Of a DNA stretch of 12,885 bases, positions 1 to 6,219 are shown piece after piece. The position numbers and the translations under genes were made by a program. Within the stretch, counting starts at the first letter, position 1; the number at the start of each line of letters is the position of its first letter. The DNA comes from Deltaproteobacteria bacterium (GTDB lineage Bacteria; Myxococcota; Myxococcia; Myxococcales; 40CM-4-68-19), in assembly GCA_005879095.1 (NCBI GenBank), contig VBLM01000440.1:1-12885 (forward strand), written 5' to 3'. The notes under the pieces were generated by a model. The model was not told the origin of the DNA, did no database searches, and saw only the letters and a program-made list of their open reading frames with translations.

Positions 1-1
1 C

Positions 2-670
2 GACAGCGTGCCGGCAGCCGATTTCGTCACTTACGCCGATGCCTGCGCGGACGCGCTGCCGAAGGACGATCCCGACGCGGCCAAGATGCATGCCCTGGCC
101 ATCGAGCGGCTGCGCGAGATCCTGGCGAAGAAGGACGCGCCGCTCGCCGCCGACGACCGCAGCGACGCGCTGGCGAATCTGTCCGAGATGCTCGACGTCG
201 CGCACCGACATCCCGAAGCGGTGAAAGCGATGCAGGAGCGCGCCCAGATCCTCGAGCAGGCGGCGGCGGCGGCGCCGGATGCGACGACGGCCTCGACGTT
301 CGACCCGCATCGCACCGACACCTACCTCTACCTGAAAGAGCCGCAGAAGGCCGAGAAGCTGCTCGCGGCACGCGAGAAGGAGATGCCGTCCGACTACAAC
401 CCGCCTGCGCGGCTCGCACGCGTCTATTTCGAGGAAAAGAAGCTCCCCGAAGCCGAGGCGGCGGTCGATCGCGCGCTCTCGATGATGCCGAAGTCGCAGC
501 GGCGCATCGGCATCCTCGGACTGAAAGCGAAGATTCTCAAGGCGCAGGGCAAGAGCACCGACGCGGTGCTGCACGAGCAGCTCGACGTGCTGCGCTCGCT
601 CCCGGCGCCGCAGCGCAACCCGGATCTGGAAGCGAAGATTTCCGAGCAGCTCGGACTGAGCAAGAAGTAG
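2..670 (+). CDS. TPR-type protein, 3' end (5' truncated by window edge)
   Basis: The frame is open to the left edge of the window, so the GTG at 8 is probably an internal valine and the gene most likely begins upstream. About 222 residues are visible. They are almost all helical, rich in Ala, Glu and Lys, and contain TPR-like pairs, the clearest being the stretch around PPARLARVYFEEKKLPEAEA (encoded near 400-460), which has the A/L/Y spacing of a TPR unit followed by a second helix ending in RALSMMPKS. No signal peptide or catalytic motif is visible in this part; a different N-terminal domain (for example a thioredoxin-like one) could lie outside the window. It ends 15 bases before the phosphodiesterase gene on the same strand and may be co-transcribed with it. 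The TPR assignment is reasonably secure; the function is unknown. Confidence 0.75.
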   Translation, partial: DSVPAADFVTYADACADALPKDDPDAAKMHALAIERLREILAKKDAPLAADDRSDALANLSEMLDVAHRHPEAVKAMQERAQILEQAAAAAPDATTASTFDPHRTDTYLYLKEPQKAEKLLAAREKEMPSDYNPPARLARVYFEEKKLPEAEAAVDRALSMMPKSQRRIGILGLKAKILKAQGKSTDAVLHEQLDVLRSLPAPQRNPDLEAKISEQLGLSKK

Positions 671-685
671 TACACTGCGCCGCGC
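671..685 (+). promoter_or_regulatory. Possible -10 element just upstream of the phosphodiesterase gene
   Basis: TACACT (671-676) fits the TAnnnT form of a -10 hexamer and lies 9 bases before the ATG at 686. No Shine-Dalgarno sequence is visible in the 15-base gap. This could mean a leaderless or nearly leaderless transcript, or it could be chance. No convincing -35 is seen in the end of the upstream gene. Confidence 0.2.
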
Positions 686-3600
686 ATGCCTCCCCAGCCG
701 CCGACGTTGACGTCGCGCATCCTGCGCTTCCCCCGGGTGCGGCAGGCGCTCGCCCTCTCGCTGCTGGCGCTGGTGGCGGTGAGCGCGGCGTTCCTCCTCA
801 CGCCCTCGCGGTTCACGCCGACGATTCCGGCCGACGACGCGCTCGGCCTGCTCTTCTCCGGCACGCTCAAGGCGAACCGCGATTACGACGTGCTCGATCC
901 CGACACCACCGCCGAGAAGCGCGAGGAAGCCGCGCGATCGGTGTGGCCCGTCTACGACTACGACGGCAGCGCTGCGGCGGTGCTGCAGCGACGCATCGCC
1001 GACGCGTTCGCCGGGGGGCGCGACGCGCTCGCCCAGTGGAAGCAGAAGGGTCCCTCGCGCGCGGCGAAGGTGGCGGCGCTGCGGCCCGATCGGAAGCTCG
1101 ACTCCGAGCTGTACAAGTTCCTGCTCTCGCAGCGCGACGAGTTCTGGAAGGCGCTGCAAGCCGTGGTCGACGACGACGGCTACATCGAGCTGGCGAAGAC
1201 CGGATTCGATCCGGCCGTGCAGCGCGCCGCCGAGCGTCTCGCCGGCCTCGCGGCGTCCGGGTTCACCGTCGAGGAGCGCGGCCTGCTGGCCGCCGATCGC
1301 GAGCGCGGCATCATCGTCCGCACCATCGGCGACGCGCCGGCGCCGGAGCAGGCGGTGCGCGACATCGACCGTATCCGGGATCTGGCCCGCGCCCGCGTCG
1401 ACGTCGAACGGATCGCTCCCGAGCAGCTCGCCGATCTCCCGCCGCGCACTGCCCGCGCGGTGGCTTCGCTGGTGCGGCGCGCGCTGCGGCCCAACCTCGC
1501 CTATGACGACGCCGAGACCCGCCGCCGGCAGGACGTGAAGCGCGCGCAGGTCAAAGTGGTGCTCCTTCAAGTCCGCAAGGGCGAGAAGATCATCGGCGAC
1601 GGCGAGCAGATCACCAAGACGCACCTCTTGATCTTCCACGCGCTGCGGGCGGCCGGCCGCGCTTCGCATGACGAGCAAGTGCGCTGGGGCGGCGGCCTCT
1701 TCGCGGCGTTGATCTGCGCGGCGGTCTTCGAGTTCGGCCGGCGCAACGTGCGCAAGTTCCGGCTGCGCAGCCGCGACGTGGTTTTGCTCGCGGCGCTCCT
1801 CGTCCTGCAGCTGTGGCTGGTGCGCAACGCGCTGTTCGGCGCGGATGCGCTCCACGATTTCGTCCGCGATTCGCTGCCGCCGCGCATCGGCGCGTACGTC
1901 GCGCAGGCGCTGCCGGCGGCGGTACCGTTCGCGCTCGGCTCGCTCCTGGTGCGGTTCCTCCTCCACAGCGAGGCCGCCATACTCTGGACGGTCGCCTTCG
2001 CGCCCCTCTGCGGCTTGCTGGCCGGCGGATCGCTGCAGGCCGCCGCCGCGGCGCTGGTCGGCGGCGTGGTCGCGGCCGATCGCATCGGCAATGCCGGCAG
2101 CCGCAGCGCCGTGTTCCGCGCCGGATTGTTCACCGGCCTCGCCACGGCTGTCGTCCTCGGCGCGTTCGCGATGTTCCAGGGTCGCCTCTGGAGCTGGGAG
2201 ACAGCCGCCACGGTCGCGGGCGGCGTCCTCGGCGGCGCGCTGATCATCCCGCTGCTGGCGCTCTTGATCGCTCCTTTTCTCGAGATCGTCTTCGGTTACG
2301 TCACCGACATCCAGCTGCTCAAGCTGGCGAACTTCAACCACCCGGTGCTCAAGGACCTGATCGTGCAGGCGCCGGGCACGTACCACCACGCGATCCTGAT
2401 CGGGCGGCTGGTCGAATCGGCCGCGCGGGCCATCGGCGCGAATCCGCTGCTGGCGCGGGTGGGCGCGTACTACCACGACATCGGCAAGGGCAAGAACCCG
2501 CTCTATTTCGGCGAGAACCAGAAGGGCGAAAACCGTCACGACAGCCTGACGGCGCTGATGAGCGCGCAGATCATCCAGCGGCACGTGCCCGAGGGCATCG
2601 ACCTGGCCCGTTCGAGCAAGCTGCCGCGGCAGGTGTTCCTGCTCTCGCAGCGCGACGAGTTCTGGAAGGCGCTGCAAGCCGTGGTCGACGACGACGGCTA
2701 CATCGAGCTGGCGAAGACCGGATTCGATCCGGCCGTGCAGCGCGCCGCCGAGCGTCTCGCCGGCCTCGCGGCGTCCGGGTTCACCGTCGAGGAGCGCGGC
2801 CTGCTGGCCGCCGATCGCGAGCGCGGCATCATCGTCCGCACCATCGGCGACGCGCCGGCGCCGGAGCAGGCGGTGCGCGACATCGACCGTATCCGGGATC
2901 TGGCCCGCGCCCGCGTCGACGTCGAACGGATCGCTCCCGAGCAGCTCGCCGATCTCCCGCCGCGCACTGCCCGCGCGGTGGCTTCGCTGGTGCGGCGCGC
3001 GCTGCGGCCCAACCTCGCCTATGACGACGCCGAGACCCGCCGCCGGCAGGACGTGAAGCGCGCGCAGGTCAAAGTGGTGCTCCTTCAAGTCCGCAAGGGC
3101 GAGAAGATCATCGGCGACGGCGAGCAGATCACCAAGACGCACCTCTTGATCTTCCACGCGCTGCGGGCGGCCGGCCGCGCTTCGCATGACGAGCAAGTGC
3201 GCTGGGGCGGCGGCCTCTTCGCGGCGTTGATCTGCGCGGCGGTCTTCGAGTTCGGCCGGCGCAACGTGCGCAAGTTCCGGCTGCGCAGCCGCGACGTGGT
3301 TTTGCTCGCGGCGCTCCTCGTCCTGCAGCTGTGGCTGGTGCGCAACGCGCTGTTCGGCGCGGATGCGCTCCACGATTTCGTCCGCGATTCGCTGCCGCCG
3401 CGCATCGGCGCGTACGTCGCGCAGGCGCTGCCGGCGGCGGTACCGTTCGCGCTCGGCTCGCTCCTGGTGCGGTTCCTCCTCCACAGCGAGGCCGCCATAC
3501 TCTGGACGGTCGCCTTCGCGCCCCTCTGCGGCTTGCTGGCCGGCGGATCGCTGCAGGCCGCCGCCGCGGCGCTGGTCGGCGGCGTGGTCGCGGCCGATCG

Positions 3601-4576
3601 CATCGGCAACGCCGGCAGCCGCAGCGCCGTGTTCCGCGCCGGATTGTTCACCGGCCTCGCCACGGCTGTCGTCCTCGGCGCGTTCGCGATGTTCCAGGGC
3701 CGCCTCTGGAGCTGGGAGACAGCCGCCACGGTCGCGGGCGGCGTCCTCGGCGGCGCGTTGATCATCCCGCTGCTGGCGCTCTTGATCGCTCCTTTTCTCG
3801 AGATCGTCTTCGGTTACGTCACCGACATCCAGCTGCTCAAGCTGGCGAACTTCAACCACCCGGTGCTCAAGGACCTGATCGTGCAGGCGCCGGGCACGTA
3901 CCACCACGCGATCCTGATCGGGCGGCTGGTCGAATCGGCCGCGCGGGCCATCGGCGCGAATCCGCTGCTGGCGCGGGTGGGCGCGTACTACCACGACATC
4001 GGCAAGGGCAAGAACCCGCTCTATTTCGGCGAGAACCAGAAGGGCGAAAACCGTCACGACAGCCTGACGGCGCTGATGAGCGCGCAGATCATCCAGCGGC
4101 ACGTGCCCGAGGGCATCGACCTGGCCCGTTCGAGCAAGCTGCCGCGGCAGGTGATCGATTTCATCTCGCAGCACCACGGGACGCGGCTGATCGGTTACTT
4201 CTTCCACCGGGCGAAGGAAGAGGCCGAGCGGACCGGCGCGCCTCCGCCGAACGAGGCCGACTTCCGCTACCTCGGGCCCAAGCCGCAGACGCGCGAAGCC
4301 GCGCTGGTGATGATCGCCGACATGGTGGTCGCCACTGCTCGCAACCTCGCGTCGGTCGCTCCGGAGAAGCTGCGCGGGCTGGTCGATCGCGCCATCCAGG
4401 CGGTGGTCGCGGAACGCCAGCTGGACGAGTGCGAGATCACGCTGCGCGATCTGGAGCTGACGGCGCAGAGCTTCGCGGGGTCGCTGGAAGCGCTCTACAC
4501 CTCGCGCGCGGATGCCGCGCCACCGCCTGCCGCGCCGAAACTGCGCGTGATCGAGCCGGATTTGAAGCGCGCATGA
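686..4576 (+). CDS. 7TM-HD (PgpH/YqfF-type) cyclic-dinucleotide phosphodiesterase with internal tandem duplication
   Basis: The protein, 1296 residues as read, belongs to the 7TMR-HDED / 7TM / HD family. Its characterised members (Listeria PgpH) hydrolyse c-di-AMP at the inner face of the membrane. Order seen: one N-terminal membrane helix (about residues 14-33), start of the extracytoplasmic HDED domain (DVLDPDTTAEKREEAARSVW), rest of HDED, about seven membrane helices, HD domain. Residues 145-650 are repeated as 651-1156. The first HD copy has H567/H568, HD at 597-598 and H633 but stops before the later ligands. Only the second has the full set: H1073/H1074, HD 1103-1104, H1139, HH 1163-1164 and D1212 in MIADM. 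With one unit removed the protein would be 790 residues, normal for the family. Family neighbours elsewhere are often phoH and ybeY; neither is seen here. Family call secure; substrate (c-di-AMP or another dinucleotide) inferred; integrity of this allele doubtful. Confidence 0.9.
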   Translation: MPPQPPTLTSRILRFPRVRQALALSLLALVAVSAAFLLTPSRFTPTIPADDALGLLFSGTLKANRDYDVLDPDTTAEKREEAARSVWPVYDYDGSAAAVLQRRIADAFAGGRDALAQWKQKGPSRAAKVAALRPDRKLDSELYKFLLSQRDEFWKALQAVVDDDGYIELAKTGFDPAVQRAAERLAGLAASGFTVEERGLLAADRERGIIVRTIGDAPAPEQAVRDIDRIRDLARARVDVERIAPEQLADLPPRTARAVASLVRRALRPNLAYDDAETRRRQDVKRAQVKVVLLQVRKGEKIIGDGEQITKTHLLIFHALRAAGRASHDEQVRWGGGLFAALICAAVFEFGRRNVRKFRLRSRDVVLLAALLVLQLWLVRNALFGADALHDFVRDSLPPRIGAYVAQALPAAVPFALGSLLVRFLLHSEAAILWTVAFAPLCGLLAGGSLQAAAAALVGGVVAADRIGNAGSRSAVFRAGLFTGLATAVVLGAFAMFQGRLWSWETAATVAGGVLGGALIIPLLALLIAPFLEIVFGYVTDIQLLKLANFNHPVLKDLIVQAPGTYHHAILIGRLVESAARAIGANPLLARVGAYYHDIGKGKNPLYFGENQKGENRHDSLTALMSAQIIQRHVPEGIDLARSSKLPRQVFLLSQRDEFWKALQAVVDDDGYIELAKTGFDPAVQRAAERLAGLAASGFTVEERGLLAADRERGIIVRTIGDAPAPEQAVRDIDRIRDLARARVDVERIAPEQLADLPPRTARAVASLVRRALRPNLAYDDAETRRRQDVKRAQVKVVLLQVRKGEKIIGDGEQITKTHLLIFHALRAAGRASHDEQVRWGGGLFAALICAAVFEFGRRNVRKFRLRSRDVVLLAALLVLQLWLVRNALFGADALHDFVRDSLPPRIGAYVAQALPAAVPFALGSLLVRFLLHSEAAILWTVAFAPLCGLLAGGSLQAAAAALVGGVVAADRIGNAGSRSAVFRAGLFTGLATAVVLGAFAMFQGRLWSWETAATVAGGVLGGALIIPLLALLIAPFLEIVFGYVTDIQLLKLANFNHPVLKDLIVQAPGTYHHAILIGRLVESAARAIGANPLLARVGAYYHDIGKGKNPLYFGENQKGENRHDSLTALMSAQIIQRHVPEGIDLARSSKLPRQVIDFISQHHGTRLIGYFFHRAKEEAERTGAPPPNEADFRYLGPKPQTREAALVMIADMVVATARNLASVAPEKLRGLVDRAIQAVVAERQLDECEITLRDLELTAQSFAGSLEALYTSRADAAPPPAAPKLRVIEPDLKRA
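1118..2635 (+). repeat. Tandem duplication, copy 1 (1518 bp)
   Basis: This is the first of two directly adjacent direct repeats inside the phosphodiesterase gene. The unit is 1518 bp, exactly 506 codons, so the frame is kept. It covers most of the HDED domain, all seven helices and the first half of the HD domain. It differs from copy 2 at three bases only: T2092, T2182 and C2240. No target-site duplication, terminal inverted repeat or transposase is associated. The outer breakpoints share a single G (1117, 2635, 4153). Confidence 0.97.
2636..4153 (+). repeat. Tandem duplication, copy 2 (1518 bp)
   Basis: This second copy begins directly after copy 1 and runs into the unique 3' end of the gene (4154-4576), which supplies the HH and final D ligands of the HD domain. 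The differences from copy 1 are C3610, C3700 and T3758; all three are silent (Asn, Gly and Leu codons). The junction reads CGGCAGGTG then TTCCTGCTC, where the native order at the end of the unit is CGGCAGGTG then ATCGATTTC. Confidence 0.97.
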
Positions 4577-4607
4577 GGTTTCGCTGCTGGCCGACGTCTC
4601 CAGCGAC

Positions 4608-5696
4608 ATGGTGATGCCGCTGTTGCCGGCATTTCTCGTCTCGCTCGGCGCGGGCGCGGCTTATCTCGGCGTGATCGAGGGCGCGGCGGAGGCGACGGCC
4701 GCGCTGCTCAAGTACCTCAGCGGGCGGTGGGCCGATCGGACCCGCCGCCTCCTTCCGTTGGCGGTGCTCGGATACGGGCTGGCCGGACTTGCTCGGCCGT
4801 TTCTCTCGATCGCACGGGCGCCCTGGCAGGTGCTGGTGGTGCGCAACATCGATCGGGTGGGGAAAGGTATCCGCACCTCCCCGCGCGACAAGCTGCTCGC
4901 GGCCAGCACGGTGCGGGAGCGGCTCGCCGAGGCGTTCGCGTTCCACCGCGGGATGGATCACGCCGGCGCGGCGCTGGGTCCGCTGGTCGCGGCGGGCCTC
5001 CTGGTCTTCTGGCCGGGCGATCTGCGGCGGGTCTTTCTGTTGGCGGCGATTCCGGGCGGGCTGGCGGTGGTTGCGCTCTTCGCGGTGAAGGAGACGACTA
5101 GCGGCTTGCGGCCTGCGGCTGGCGGCCAAGAGCCAATAGCAAGGGCGAAGGCGCCGCCTATCCTGCTGACGGCGATCGGGCTGTTTACGCTGGGGAACTC
5201 GACGGATGCGCTGCTGGTCTTGCGGGCGCAGACGGTCGGCGTGCAGACCGTGCATCTGCCGATCCTCTGGTCGCTGCTGCACGTGGTGCGCGCGCTCCTG
5301 TCCTGGCCGATGGGACGGCTGGCCGATCGATTCGGCCGCCGGACAGCGCTCATCACCGGATGGATCTGGTACGCCGTCTGCTACGCAGGATTCGCGCTCT
5401 CCACTGCGCCGTGGCAGATGTGGGGCCTCTTCGCCGCGTACGGGCTCGTCGCCGCGCTCACCGAGGGCAGCGAGCGCGCGCTGATCGCGGAGGCGGTCCC
5501 GGGCGAGCACCGCGGCAGCGCGCTCGGCCTGTACAACCTCGTCTCCGGCGTCGGCCTGCTGGCCGCGTCGATCATCGCCGGCGAGATCTGGGACCACGTC
5601 TCGCCGGCGGCCGCGCTGCTCGTCGGAGCGACGCTCGCGTTCGGAGCGGCGGTGCTCCTCGGCGGTCACCGGCCAGCCGCTCCCGCGCCCGCTTGA
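4608..5696 (+). CDS. MFS transporter (substrate unknown), probable 5' frameshift
   Basis: The protein is hydrophobic, with about twelve predicted helices in two halves joined by a central loop near residues 160-180. The conserved MFS loop is clear in the first half (RWADRTRRLLP, then DRVGKGIRTSPRDKL), with a matching GRLADRFGRRTALITG in the second half, supporting a major facilitator exporter of the inner membrane. The ATG at 4608 gives 362 residues but cuts into helix 1. The in-frame upstream codons read VSLLADVSSD, which looks like the family N-terminus, and have no ATG, GTG or TTG before a stop at 4563. An ATG at 4573, overlapping the phosphodiesterase stop as ATGA, would connect to this frame if one G were added to the GG at 4577-4578 (giving MRVSLLADVSSDM). 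The central loop carries an intrusive word repeat (5101-5128). Substrate cannot be told. Confidence 0.88.
   Translation: MVMPLLPAFLVSLGAGAAYLGVIEGAAEATAALLKYLSGRWADRTRRLLPLAVLGYGLAGLARPFLSIARAPWQVLVVRNIDRVGKGIRTSPRDKLLAASTVRERLAEAFAFHRGMDHAGAALGPLVAAGLLVFWPGDLRRVFLLAAIPGGLAVVALFAVKETTSGLRPAAGGQEPIARAKAPPILLTAIGLFTLGNSTDALLVLRAQTVGVQTVHLPILWSLLHVVRALLSWPMGRLADRFGRRTALITGWIWYAVCYAGFALSTAPWQMWGLFAAYGLVAALTEGSERALIAEAVPGEHRGSALGLYNLVSGVGLLAASIIAGEIWDHVSPAAALLVGATLAFGAAVLLGGHRPAAPAPA
5101..5128 (+). repeat. Four 7-bp word repeats inside the MFS gene
   Basis: Four consecutive units GCGGCTT, GCGGCCT, GCGGCTG and GCGGCCA (consensus GCGGCYN) lie within the loop between the two transporter halves. The flanking bases (ACTAGC before, AGAGCCAATAGCAAGG after) are AT-richer and use codons rare in this window (ATA at 5136, AGG at 5142). 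The stretch keeps the frame and is translated as TSGLRPAAGGQEPIARA. It resembles the word-like repeats often found between genes in GC-rich bacteria. Confidence 0.6.
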
Positions 5697-5739
5697 CGAC
5701 GCCCTTTCGCTGTATCCGCCCGGTGGCCACCTTGACTTC

Positions 5740-6219
5740 ATGCGTGTCAAGCCCGGACGGGTGATCCTGCTCGATTACCTCGTCAAAGTCGGCAGTGGAC
5801 AGGTGGTGGAGACGAGCTCGGCAAAGGGTCCCATCGAGTACCTGCACGGGGCGGGGCAGATCCTGCCGGCGCTCGAGCGGGCGCTGGAAGGCCTGGGCGA
5901 GGGCGAGCAGGCGGCTTTCAGCATCCCGCCCGAGGATGCGTACGGCGAGCGCAAGGAGGACAACGTCGTCTCGCTGCCGCGCACACTCTTTCCGGTTGAC
6001 GTGCGGCTCGAGCCCGGCCTCTGTCTTTACGCGCGCGCGTCGGGCGGGCAGAGCTATCCGATCACGGTGCGCGACGTGAAGGCCGACATGGTGACGGTCG
6101 ATCTCAACCATCCGCTCGCCGGCGAGCGCCTCTTCTTCGAGGTGAAGATCTGCGGCGTGCGGCCGGCGGGAAATCAGGAGATCTTCTCCGGCAAGGCGGC
6201 CGCGGTCGAGACGGTCTAA
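5740..6219 (+). CDS. slyD: SlyD-type FKBP peptidyl-prolyl cis-trans isomerase
   Basis: This 159-residue protein has the FKBP fold of the SlyD group, which isomerises proline bonds and acts as a cytoplasmic chaperone. Visible features: an N-terminal strand VILLDYLVKVGSGQVVETS, the flap GPIEYLHGAGQILPALERAL (about residues 30-49), AAFSIPPEDAYGER before the insert-in-flap chaperone domain, and the diagnostic VDLNHPLAGERLFFEVKICG near residue 120-139. There is no signal peptide, so it should be cytoplasmic. The His/Cys-rich metal-binding tail of E. coli SlyD is absent; the protein ends soon after the last strand. The gene stands 43 bases after the MFS stop, with no clear Shine-Dalgarno before the ATG, and converges on the next gene with overlapping stop codons. 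Family call is strong; whether the protein is the housekeeping SlyD of this organism is less certain. Confidence 0.9.
   Translation: MRVKPGRVILLDYLVKVGSGQVVETSSAKGPIEYLHGAGQILPALERALEGLGEGEQAAFSIPPEDAYGERKEDNVVSLPRTLFPVDVRLEPGLCLYARASGGQSYPITVRDVKADMVTVDLNHPLAGERLFFEVKICGVRPAGNQEIFSGKAAAVETV

Noticed and set aside
1118..4153. Composite transposon or insertion sequence as the cause of the duplication
   Set aside because: The unit is wholly phosphodiesterase coding sequence with no transposase, terminal inverted repeats or target duplication.
4437..5750. 437-residue open frame on the - strand
   Set aside because: It is antisense to the MFS gene, whose conserved motifs are clear on the + strand; the - product is Arg/Gln/Glu-rich low-complexity sequence.
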